A stretch of DNA of 64,000 nt. Origin: Aptenodytes patagonicus (lineage: Eukaryota; Chordata; Aves; Sphenisciformes; Spheniscidae). Position 1 is the stretch's first letter, and each line of letters starts with the position of its first letter. The DNA is taken from positions 134,183,636 through 134,247,635 of the forward strand of contig NC_134950.1 of the NCBI RefSeq assembly GCF_965638725.1, read 5' to 3'. Below the pieces are notes generated by a model. The model was not told the DNA's origin. It made no database searches and saw nothing but the letters and a program-made list of their open reading frames with translations. Made by a program: the position numbers and the translations under genes. Positions 8,745 through 19,080 of this stretch are shown here, in pieces.

Positions 8745-11589
8745 CGAATTGTTTACTGACGGCCGCGGTCATAGGATAATATTTAAAAAAAACAAGCTTG
8801 TTTCTTACAATAACTGTTTATTATTTCACATGATTTGGGTTTGCATGTTTCGGAGGGGAGAGGCGAAGCCAACTCAGTGTCTACACTCTGTTTAATTAAT
8901 CGTGTACTCAACTTCAGCTCACATACCACATCCGAACCCCTGGGAGGCTTTTTCATAAGCTCTTTGGGTTTGTGTTTTGTTGTCTTTTTTTTTTTTTTTT
9001 TTTTTGTCACAATCTTTTCATTAAATGCTCTGAAATCGAAACTTCAGACCAACGTGTGTGTCTGAGAGCCAAGCTATAAGGCAACCAAAAAAGATATTTG
9101 CATATGCACCCAAATCTTATTTAAAGGAAAGACAACTACAAAAAGGGGAGAAGGGATACAGTTTCAAATGCTTAATACAGCTGTGCGGCCCATCTCTCGC
9201 AATAGAAGGGGTACACTTAAAAGACGGACTTGGGCATGTAAGATTTTCCCGACACATATATAACCCGATACCGTTCTGGCTTCTGCACGGTGTTTGGGGC
9301 TCTCCGGACAATAGAAAGCCCCGCTGTTCTCGCCAGTGCCGGAGCAATGGCGAGGAGATAAAGCCCTCATGAATCGGTTTGGGTGTATTTTGTCCTGCCG
9401 CACACCAGAATTCGGAGCTCGTCAGAATTACTTGCAAAATATGTTCCTAATCCAAATGAGTAAAACGATACACATACAGTATAAAACATAGTTAGGAGAA
9501 CAAGCCTCCGGATGGCTGGAATAAAATTAAATCTCAGCCTAATTTTTAACAGGATAATCCGCCAAAACAAGCCGCCGCCACCACCGCCCCCCCAGACACC
9601 CCCCGCCCCTAGCGTGAAAGAATTTCTAGTAAAAATAAAATTAGTGGGGCCGTCATTTGTCACCTAACTTGGCACAGACACAGTTCCTAAACCTCCTGTT
9701 TGAAATCCGCCTTCTTTGGAGCAAATCCAGGGAAGGGGGGAAAAAAAAAAAAAAAGAAAGAAAGAAAGGGAGGAATCTGGCACACACGCACGTTCCTGAC
9801 AACTGACAGTTCCAATATTAAATAACTATACCCTGATTGCATTAATTTTTGGAGCTGTATAAAACGTAATCCGCGGGTATATTCTCAGATAGGCGGCGCA
9901 TGCACTCCTGCAACAGACTGCGAGGCCGGTTACGTTTTCACAAATTGCAGTTTGCCCGTGTCTACAAATAAAAGCATATTTTAATTAGCTCGCAAAATGC
10001 GTCTCTGGATTAACAGTGCTGATCTTTTGGGTTATACGGGCCAATAATAAAAAGATAAATCACGGTTTAACACGGTACATTTTGAGATTTCCAGTCAGAG
10101 TTTGCTTAGGCTGAGCTGTCGGTTTTTATTTATTCCCTTTTTGTTTTTAATTTTAGTCCAACCAATAAAACGTCTTAACGACGCTATTAATGCATCTATT
10201 ATATTTTTCTTAGATCAATAAAGTTTTATTTTGATAGTGTTGTCTATGTACGCCGTGAATTTAGATTCTCCGCGAAAGCACCTTCTCGCCGGTTTTGATA
10301 TTTATCAAAATTTTATTTGCTCGGTTTTATAGACCCTCGGATAGCTTTACTTACAGAAGTAGAATTAAAAAGAAACTATTTCTCGTCCCCTGGCGTCCAC
10401 AATATTCTTTAAAATTTCTTTTAAATAGAGGTTAAGCTCCAAGGGACACATTGTTAAGAGCTGGAAATGCAGTAGCTACACCCAGCGCATGCCAAATTAG
10501 CTCAGTTTAGTCAGAATTGACCATTATCTTTTATAGTTACGAATCAAGCGAACATTATTAGTTTTACTTCACTGGGTTTGATGAGGCTGGTTACTATTTG
10601 CCTTGGCCTTGTTAGCGATTAAAGAAAGCGGAGATAGCGCAACGCCGAGCGGAGTTCATGATCTAGACGGAGCCCGTGCCTTGACCATCAAACCGGCACC
10701 GTTCCCTGCGGTCAACACAACAACACACGGCCTTGCCGACGGCAGCCTCCGCGGGACCTGGCGCGGGGGCGGGGGGGGCAAACCCCAGCCCCCTGCTACA
10801 AAACCCGGCAGAGGAGGCTAAAGAAAACTTTAAAACCTTCCAAATTGTCCCTGGCCTCCGCGCCTTTTGTCTGATTTCCCTGCATCAGCTTGCGGAGAGG
10901 GAGAGGAAGCCAACTCGGGTTTCTTCCGATGCATTTCGAGTCGTTTTATTCCGGCTGACGAGGACTGCAGCGTACTTTTATAGGCCTTTCCCCTCCTTTA
11001 ATCCATTTTTTTAAAGGGAGCTGCTTGTTTTAAAAACAGCTTTGGAAGGGTTTCAAGTGTTGCTCCTCGGTTCCGTATGGCTTTCAGGTTTGCAATCCAT
11101 TTCTATTTAATTTGGCAAATGCAAAATAAACATACCGCAAGAGCGGACTTCCCCGGAGTGATTTTTATACCTGACTTGTGTAGAGAAATGTATTTGGAAG
11201 GCGGCGTGGGGGCTCACGTTTCATTTTATTTAGATCTGTATTTATAACGCTAAGCCTATTGATAATAGCCTTCCTGTATACCAGCCAATAAACCGGTGCC
11301 TTATATGGTATTAATTTTGTTAGCAGTGATATGGCCCTCATAGGAATCTGATAAGGGTTTGTCCATCGCACATTAACACATCGCGGGGTTAGTCGGGTTG
11401 GGGAAACGCAAACAATCTCACAGGAGGAAATGCGGGGGAAAAAAACCAAACTCGAAGGGTTTCTATAGGCTGTGGGATCTGCCCCCGTCGCCGCATCCCG
11501 CGGGCCGGTCGGAAGGAAGCCGCGCTGTGATGCTCGCCCCATCGGACTGGAGAAATCAGACGCCTTTCCATAAAGCTTTTTACGGGTAT

Positions 11590-12150
11590 CGCAAAGTTGT
11601 GGCAGCCTCTGCCTGCCCCGGCGCTTCCAGCGGGCGCGGAGGGAGGCTGGGGAGGGCCCCGCCGGCTCGGCTCGCCCGCGGGAAGGGACGCTCGCCTCCC
11701 GCCGCAAGGAGGGACTCCTCCGGGGGAATGTCACGCTGTGGAAAAAGCATTTCCTCGTGGCAGGCAAACACTGCGGGACGAGACCACGTGGGGCTTGACA
11801 GATCCGTGGGGCGGGGGGGAAGGGCCGCCCCGGCCCCTGCCCCGCGCTGCTGCCCGGGGCGGTTTGAACGCCAAGGGTAGGCGCCGGGGGACGCGGGGCG
11901 CCGGGGGACGCGGGGCGCCGCGCTCGCCCCGCCGCCACTCCGCCCGGCAGGCAGCGGCCCCTCCGCCGCCGCCAGCGCCCTCCCGGGCACGGCAGCCGGG
12001 TGCCAGGGAGCGGATCTCGCCGGGGACGGACGGCGCTGACGCCCGGCCGGCCGGCAGCCGCTCTCCCCCACCCGCCCTGCTAGAAGCGGAGCCCGGTCGG
12101 CCGCTGCTTCCCCGGGCAGGGTGCGGGAGAGAGGAGCGAGCCCTGCTTCT
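11590..12150. promoter_or_regulatory. CpG-rich block 1.3-1.9 kb upstream of HOXA10
   Basis: GC-rich, CpG-dense sequence with a CACGTG E-box at 11785-11790 and a GGGGGACGCGGGGCGCC-type tandem near 11885-11918. It ends well before HOXA10, so it may be a separate regulatory island or an upstream promoter. Long open frames on both strands reflect base composition only. Confidence 0.45.
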
Positions 12151-13395
12151 CAGGGGTGGGCGGCCAGTACTGGGCAGCCCCAGACTCCCCTTGGAGTAAA
12201 GAGCCCCTAGTTCCGCGGGCCAGGCAGCGAGGCGACTTCAAAATGGCATAAGCGAGAGATGATGGAAGTGAAAGCAAGCCATCATTAAACGATTTCATTA
12301 GAAAATCTATCTGTCTCTCTGTCTGCGTCCCTGTCTGTCTGCTATCTGTCTGCTACCTCCGCCACAATTACATATTGACTGGACAGGGCTGTCTGGTATC
12401 TCAGGACTCATCTACTTACTCTTCTTTCTATTATTTAGTACATTGCTTTGTGAAAGAGACGGTGCTTTTGAAGAGGCGAAAAGTGAATGACCCAAATTGA
12501 GGGGGGGGGGGGAGATATAAAAATGATCGCCCAAATATAAACACATCAATAAACAGGGTGCGCAGTATCCTGCGAGGATCCATTTGAACTGCTCGCGTCT
12601 GGATTCTTTCTGTGGCATATGTCTGGCTTTATATTTTAAACGGTAATCAGACCTCGGGAAGAATCCAGCGTTAACTAGAGCATTAGGAGCTGCAACCGCA
12701 CAATCAATCCTCCCAGAGTGGCATTGCTCCCTAAGAGATTCTTCAGCGCAGCAGCGAGCATTTTATCTCCAGGAAATTTAAGCCCAGCCTGGCGTCGTGG
12801 CCGTGATGTTAGGCTGGAAGCAACCCCCTTCCTCGATAGTTTAACACGAGAGGCACCAGGCCCCTTTACGGTTTCCAATGATCCGTGATAAACAATAACA
12901 CGTCTTTTATTTCTTAAAAAACGAGACAATCAAATAAAATGAGCGGAGCCTGGGCATAAAACACCGGGCGAGCCGTGGCTTTATTAATTTCGTGAGACAC
13001 ATAGGCTGTGCAGGGAGGTGAGCGGGCATTGCCGCCGGAAAGCCCAACTGCGGGGAGAGAGGAGCGATAGTAAAAGCTTCATCTGGACACCGCTTCAGCC
13101 TAGGTATAATAAACATCAGGACCGCCGGGCTAGTTTATAGCGGTGCGTGTGATAAGAGGGGAGCAAAACTTGGAGCCAGTACTAGCAAAGCCCGCTCCTT
13201 CCCCTTCCCGGGAGCGCGGCTCCCGTCCAGGCGCAGGCACTCGCCCATGTGGGCGAAGCGTGCGGGCCTGTGTGTATGGAAATCCATATTACACATTAAT
13301 ATACATCTATCTCCCAAATTCAGAGGTCGACCTGAGAGCAGCTCGGTGCATACGAAACCAGACGGGGAGGGGTTGCTGGGGAGGCCCGGGCTTCC

Positions 13396-13400
13396 ATTGG
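13396..13400 (-). promoter_or_regulatory. Inverted CCAAT box upstream of HOXA10
   Basis: ATTGG in the context CTTCCATTGGCTG lies 64 bp before the HOXA10 ATG, a typical NF-Y context. It suggests a nearby promoter or very short leader; the transcription start is not established. Confidence 0.4.
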
Positions 13401-13447
13401 CTGCAGGCGTCTGCCGTGGTGCGGGGGTATCTCTAATCATATTCAGC

Positions 13448-13717
13448 ATGTTTTGCACAAGAAATGTCAGCCAGAAAGGGCTATCTGCTCCCTTCGCCAA
13501 ATTATTCCACAACAATGTCATGCTCCGAGAGCCCGGCTGCAAACTCTTTTTTGGTAGACTCCTTGATCAGCTCGGGCAGAGGGGAAGCGGCGGGAGCAGG
13601 AGGCGGAGGCGGAGGCGGCTACTACCCCAACAGTGGTATCTACCTGCCACAAGCGTCCGATCTGTCCTACGGGCTGCAAAGCTGCGGACTTTTCCCCGTT
13701 TTGAGCAAACGCAATGA
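13448..13717 (+). other. Overlapping uORF across the HOXA10 start
   Basis: An ATG at 13448 has A at -3 and lies 16 nt upstream of the HOXA10 ATG in another frame. Its frame stays open for 89 codons, to 13717, inside exon 1. Ribosomes starting there would bypass the first HOXA10 start. HOXA10 also has a second in-frame ATG at codon 18. No function is claimed. Confidence 0.4.
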
Positions 13718-15959
13718 AGGTACTTCTCAAAGCATGGTCCCCAGCTCGCACCCCTACGTGTCAGGGATGGAAGTGTGGCTAGACCCCCCCCGGTCCTGTC
13801 GCATGGAAGAGCCGGAGAGCCAGCAGGCCACCTCGTGCTCCTTCGCTCCAAGCATTAAGGAGGAGAGCTCCTACTGCCTCTATGACTCAGAGAAATGCCC
13901 CAAGGGCTCGGCCGCCACAGACCTCGCTCCCTTCCCCCGGCTGAGCGCCGAGGTCAGCCCGGCCAACAGCGGCGGCGGGGTCCCCGTCCCGGGCTACTTC
14001 CGCCTCTCCCAGGCTTATGGCACCTCCAAGAGCTACGGCGCGGGGCCGGCCGGGGCTGCCCCCTTCCCTCCGCAGCCCCCCGGCCGCTTCCAGACGCCTC
14101 CATCTTTGCCTCCCGTCCCGGACGCGGGGAGGAAGGAGGACGAGGAGCGCTCCCCCAGCCCCTCGGCGTGTGTCTCCCAGAGGGAGGACGAGACTCGGGC
14201 TTCATCTTCCACCGCAGAGGAGCTCTCTCCAGCTCCGTCAGAGAGCAGCAAAGCCTCTCCCGAGAAAGAGCCCGTAGGTAAGCGAATGATGATGATGGTG
14301 ATGGTGGTGGTGATGATTTAAAAAAAAAAAAAAAAAAAGGAAAAAAAGCAGTTGAGGATCATAGTGGCATCGCGATGCGAAAGGAGGATCCCAGCTGCCC
14401 CGCGGGGCTGCCAAGAAGTGCTGCTCAGACTGACCTTCTGAACTTCGTAATATTCGGGCATGGGGTTGCCGTAAAAATTAATGTCCATCCTATAGTTTAA
14501 AACCCTTAGAGCCTCCGCTCTGGGCAACTTTAGCCTGCATGCTGCTTAAACATATAGAAAAGCAAGATCAATCTTTCCCCTGTGATGTGAAGGTGCCTAC
14601 CAGATAACAGAGATGTTTGTAAAGCATCCAAAATAAGCAATAGGCAGTGCCAATAAATAAACCTATTAACGGGGTAAGTTATATTTTACGATCCAGAATG
14701 CTTTTCGGGATAACAGCCGCGCTGAAATGTGCCATCTATGAACTGCTATCAAATTAGACTGACGAATGCACCGCGAATATCCTTCAGCGTCTACACTAGA
14801 TAACAGGGTTGTTATTTATTCATTTGCTTATTTATTTCCCTTTCGGGTCCCCATGGCAAAAAAATAACTCCCCTTCCCTGGGCGGCAGACTTTTCAGGCG
14901 CTTCTCTCCGGCCGCATTTCAGAAGCCCTGTTATTCCTTCAGGCGCCTCTTTGGAAAATAATAAGATCAAAACAAAAAAGAAAGCGGAAAACTACTAGAG
15001 AGCCAACCCCAAACCACGAACCACTCCGAGCCATCGAGGGATCGGTGTTACCTCTTTCCCAGCCGGTTCCACTGATTGGAATAAACACCCTGCAACGGGG
15101 GATTTTTAATATCTTTTTTTTTTTCCTCCCCCGAAATGGTTGGAAAAGAGAGGGCCGGGGCGAAGCTCCTCGGGAAGGCAGGGGCTGGAGGCGGGGAGGC
15201 TCCGGCTCCCCAGCTCACCTTGTTTTCCGCCCCCAGAGTACACTTACAAAGTTCAGACCCGCAGGCTTTGGTGTTTTGGAAGCAGGTGCCTGGTGGGGGG
15301 AAATAAGACCCCAGGCCATTCACCGAGCCGCCCCCCAGTAACAGTGGGCTCGGAGCAGCCGAGGGGGAGCGGGTAAAAGCCTCTTTTGGGGGGTCGGAGA
15401 TGAACTGCCCAGCGGGGCACGCTGTCCCGCCGGCGGCTGCTCGGAGCTTTTTGAGCAGAGGCAGATTTTCCCGGCCGGCTCCAGGGCCTTTGGGAAACCG
15501 CTTTGAAGCTCTCGGTTCCCACAAGGACACCCCACATCCCAACTCTCCGCAGCCGGCGGAGCGAGACCCCCCCCCCCCCCCCCCCCCCGAAACACACACA
15601 CAGATGCTCCTTCCACCCTCTCTCCCCCCAGCTCTTTGCCTCCTACCCGCTGGTAACGTCCCTTTTTTACTTTCTCAAAACTAGGCAATTCAAAAGGAGA
15701 AAATGCAGCAAACTGGCTCACGGCAAAAAGTGGCAGAAAGAAACGGTGCCCCTATACCAAGCATCAAACTCTCGAGCTGGAAAAGGAGTTTCTATTCAAT
15801 ATGTACCTGACTCGTGAGCGTCGCCTAGAGATCAGCCGCACAGTCCACCTCACAGACAGACAAGTTAAAATCTGGTTTCAGAACCGCAGAATGAAACTGA
15901 AGAAAATGAACAGAGAGAATAGGATTCGGGAGCTCACAGCCAACTTTAATTTCTCTTGA
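13464..15959 (+). CDS. HOXA10: Homeobox protein HOXA10 (two exons: 13464-14277 and 15685-15959)
   Basis: AbdB-class group-10 transcription factor; the family represses rib formation and acts in lumbar, limb and uterine patterning. Exon 1 starts [14 protein letters not shown], the family N terminus, and holds a Gly-rich run near residues 40-51, the block [37 protein letters not shown] and a Ser/Glu-rich end. The donor GTAG|GTAAGC and acceptor ACTAG| split Gly272. Exon 2 begins [16 protein letters not shown], with the Trp282 PBX-contact motif, followed by the homeodomain at residues 288-347 ([10 protein letters not shown]...KLKKMN) with W48, F49, N51 and R53 intact, and ends [12 protein letters not shown]. 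The product is 362 aa, shorter than human because Pro- and Gly-rich insertions are absent. An internal in-frame ATG at codon 18 could give a shorter form. miR-196 lies 2.2 kb downstream. Confidence 0.99.
14278..15684 (+). other. HOXA10 intron
   Basis: This 1,407-bp intron has a GTAAGC donor and an ACTAG acceptor. It opens with an imperfect (ATG/GTG)n repeat at 14286-14318 and an A-rich run to about 14338. A 22-base C homopolymer lies at 15567-15588, about 100 bp before exon 2, followed by CACACACA. No other gene is visible. Confidence 0.85.
15567..15588 (+). repeat. Poly(C) tract in HOXA10 intron
   Basis: A run of 22 C close to the exon 2 acceptor. Its length is likely variable between individuals or assemblies. 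Confidence 0.85.
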
Positions 15960-17180
15960 TGAACCTATAAACACATCTTTATGGTTTAAAGAGCCAGTAT
16001 CATTTTCCTAGGCTGTAGTCATCCGCACCTGTATGGATTAACGATTTTTAGACGTTCTCGATATGTCCTTAACCTCTTAAGAGCTACTTTGGCGTGAGGT
16101 GGGGGGGCGGACTAAAGCCACGCTAATGCACAAAATGCCGTGCGTGAATCTCCCCGCTTCCTTCAGCCGTCCTCGGGGCCGGTTTGTTCCTTTAAGCTTT
16201 GAAACACAGAAATCCCGTTTCAGGAGCTGCAAATATCTTTCCCCCCATATCTCTCTCTGAAAAGTAAACAAGCTCGGTTAAAGGCGCATTCTTTTAAATT
16301 ATAAGCGGTGTTACTTGGACTGTACGTAGCTGCAGAATGAAGAATTTAAGCCTCGCCATATTTCTATATATTGGGAGCTTTTCCCCACTCTGTTTTCCTT
16401 TTCTCCCCCCTCCCCCCTTTTTCCTTCGAAAAGCAGGACTTACAATAATGAAATGCAGGCATCCTTTAAAAGGGCTTCGTGGGAACGGGTGTTAAGAGCG
16501 ATTCTTTTTTTTGCTTTACCTTAAGAGTCAATATTACAGCTTTAAAATTGGCCAGGAAAATGAAAACTCTTCTCTTTAAAGGTATAAAAGAGTTCGTGTT
16601 GCTCATGGACTAAATTATGACACTTACCTCCGAATTTCTCTCGCTCTTTCTGGTTGTAGATATTTACTTAATGTAGTTTTGCTTAAATATGTGGAATTAG
16701 TGATTTTATTTGTCTATAAATAACGTTACCGTTGGTAACGCATGACAAGCACACAGAAATTCCCCCCGAGAAGAAAGTATTCACTTTTTCCTCACTAATT
16801 TCACTGAAAAGTATATATCCTGAACGTCAGAAGGACTTTCTGAGCCAGAGTCTGAGATTGCGAGGGAGAATATGTTCGTCTTCCTTTATACTGTGAAGTT
16901 ACATGCATTAAAGGGTCAAACATATAGGTGAAAAAATTAAAAAAGAGAAAAAAAGAAAGAAGGGGAAAAACTATAAATACAGATATGTATAAATGTCTAT
17001 TATTATTAAAATGCCGATACTGTTTTAAGCAAATGCATTCTATCGTTATTATAAATGTTAGTTCTAGCTATATCTAGTTCTTACCTTAAATCGGAATAAA
17101 TTAATATTGTAATGCTGCTGTGCGTGAAAAAGACGATGTTTATGTTCTCATAGAAGAATAAAAAACCGTGGAATGAATCC
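15960..17180 (+). other. HOXA10: HOXA10 3' UTR
   Basis: AT-rich sequence after the HOXA10 stop, about 1.2 kb, ending near AATAAA hexamers at 17095-17100 and 17157-17162. No ACTACCT miR-196 seed match was found. The 3' boundary is inferred from the hexamers. Confidence 0.55.
17095..17162 (+). terminator. HOXA10: Candidate HOXA10 polyadenylation signals
   Basis: AATAAA occurs at 17095-17100 and 17157-17162, about 1.1-1.2 kb beyond the stop codon. Which is used cannot be told from sequence. Confidence 0.45.
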
Positions 17181-18160
17181 TTTTAATTTTACCTCTTTTT
17201 GTGACTGTTTATCCTCAGGTTCTACTTTATGTCTTCGAGAACTTTTACAACAGGAATAGTTGCCTAAACCCCCTGCAATTACTTTAGGAATCTATTTAAA
17301 TATTACCTAGACGGTCGTAATTTGTCTGGGCCATATAGCGATGGTGCTCTAAGGTTTGTCGGCTTTTGTTCAGTTTTATGACTTGCTAGTATATCTGGAT
17401 TGTTGCTGTCTTGAACGAGTGGTTTCAGTTGACTGAGGAGCTGCATAGACTGAGGAAGCAAATTACTATTTCTTGAGGGTAGGGAAACGATTTTTTTTTT
17501 TTGTTTTTTTAATCAAACACCTACAAGTGCGCGGAGATCTTTAACTCCAGAGGACGGTGACAAAACTCTAGCTTTATCTCAGGGCTGAGAAGAAATCGTA
17601 AAGGTGAGCGCATGGGGAGGGGGGGACATCAGCCTCGCCTCCCTGCCAGCGGACCCCTCCAGACAAGGCCATTCCCTACCTGGCTGCATGTGGAAGAGCT
17701 TACTTCACCCAGGCTGCTTTTTCTGCATCCTCCCTTCCTTGCTGCATGTTTAGCTACTAGTCTTGCACAAAGGGGAGGCAAAAGGAGGGCTGGGAGAAGA
17801 GCGACAGCTAATGCTTCCTTGCAGGGTATGTGTATGGCGGGAGGAGGGGGACAGACTTTGAACCCGGGCTTCTTGGGAGCCTTTAGCTTTTCATGATGTA
17901 ACATTGTCGTGCACGGCCTTTTTCTTCCCGATTGCATCTGCATGGAGAGGCGAAAGCTGCCCGTGGGGGAGGTTGTTATTATATTTCTCTCTTGTTTCCA
18001 TTAACCCACCCGAGGCTGGCCGGGGGGCGCGGAGGGGCGCCGGCGGGGCGGGCGGGCGGGCGAGAGGGATGTTTTAGTCACGTTTCTGGTTTTATTTTCG
18101 TAGCGGGATCCTTGCGTTAAAGACCACGGCAATGGGGAAAGTAATAATTAGCGCCTGAGA

Positions 18161-18245
18161 ACTGCTCTGTGGTTTAGGTAGTTTCATGTTGTTGGGGCTC
18201 CACCTTTCTCTCTACAGCACGAAACTGCCTTAATTACTTCAGTTG
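18161..18245 (+). ncRNA. MIR196B: miR-196 precursor hairpin (HOXA locus, mir-196b position)
   Basis: The 5' arm at 18175-18196 is the complete 22-nt miR-196 mature sequence, with seed AGGUAGU at nucleotides 2-8. The 3' arm (about 18212-18233, CAGCACGAAACTGCCTTAA) pairs back to it, and the loop region around 18197-18211 (CTCCACCTTTCTCTC) matches the known mir-196b hairpin. Its place between HOXA10 and HOXA9 is the conserved mir-196b locus. The mature arm has TTTCATGTT rather than the TTTCCTGTT of human miR-196b, so it equals the miR-196a form. It represses Hox mRNAs; seed sites are present in the HOXA9, HOXA7 and HOXA5 3' UTRs in this window. Only the hairpin is directly visible; the primary transcript is not. 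Confidence 0.97.
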
Positions 18246-18619
18246 ATATCATCACCAGGTATGCTTGGTGCGAGGGTCCTTTCTGCCCGAAGAAATCTTA
18301 GCGCTGAAGTGATCTGTAGGCGTCAAGTCCCAATGCCATTGTTCCCCATCTGCAACGGAGCCTCCTTTGATTCCTCAGATAAACACGACAGCCGAGGGGG
18401 GAAGCTTGACAAGTTCTTCAAGGTTAGCTAGCTCCTAAGCGAGTCCCTGCCTGCTTGCGCGATTTTAATATATCTCGTAGGCTGCATTCAAGGTCAGGTG
18501 CGTTTTTGCATTCTGCTCGGCGTGGGTTGAGCTCGGGGGGCGGGGGGCGGCTGTTTTTATTTTTCTGTCTGGATTTATTAAAAAACTGAGACCCAGAAGG
18601 CTGCCTGGGGGAGGGGGTG

Positions 18620-19080
18620 GGGTGAGATCACGCCTGCCAGCCCCGCTCCGCGCACCGTCACAAACAAGGCCCCGGCACGCAGGGCCCGCGGCCGGGCGGA
18701 CCCCACCCGCGGCGGGGGTGCCCGGCCCCGCCGGCGGCTCTCGCCCCCCGTGGGAGGCGGCTGGTGCCCGCCGGGGCCCGTCGCGGGGCTCCGTCAGCTC
18801 CGCGCCGCCGCCCGTCGGACCCGCTCCCCCGGGGCTGTCCGGGGGCGCCGGCTGCCCCGCAAGGCCTCGGTTACGATCACGATTGCGGCGCGGGTGCGGC
18901 CGCTCTCCGCGGCGGCGGAACGGGCAACAGCGACCTCTCCGGGCCCGCCGCCGCCGCCGCCTTTTGTGTCCGCAGCGCGACCGCGGGCAGGGGCGGCCTC
19001 CCGCCGGGCCCTCCGCCCGGCAGCCAGCGCCGGCCCGGCAGCGGAGCGGGGCACCCTCAGCAGCGGAAAGACAGGCAGGG
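18620..19080. promoter_or_regulatory. CpG-rich island downstream of miR-196
   Basis: Dense CpG and GC-rich sequence about 400 bp after the hairpin and 3.5 kb before HOXA9. No homeobox or other recognised coding motif is present. It may be a promoter for a HOXA9-type distal first exon or a lncRNA; this is inferred from composition. Confidence 0.45.

Larger units (their letters stand above)
5691..13463. other. HOXA11-HOXA10 spacer
   Basis: No protein-coding gene is supported in this 7.8-kb interval; the long open frames are GC-driven or antisense shadows. It holds G-rich sequence at 6269-6322, a TATA-like motif at 6952, a 96-bp palindrome at 7015-7110, a strong orphan splice donor at 7390, a (TTTC)n repeat at 7986-8020 and a CTCF-like motif at 8730-8744. 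AT-rich sequence with many ATAAA/TTTAT motifs spans 9800-10400. A CpG-rich block lies at about 11590-12150. The HOXA10 promoter occupies the last few hundred bases. Confidence 0.6.

Noticed and set aside
11165-11938. Long minus-strand open frame (257 codons) in the HOXA11-HOXA10 spacer
   Set aside because: Low-complexity Arg/Pro/Ala translation over CpG-rich DNA, with an equally long frame on the other strand and no family motif.
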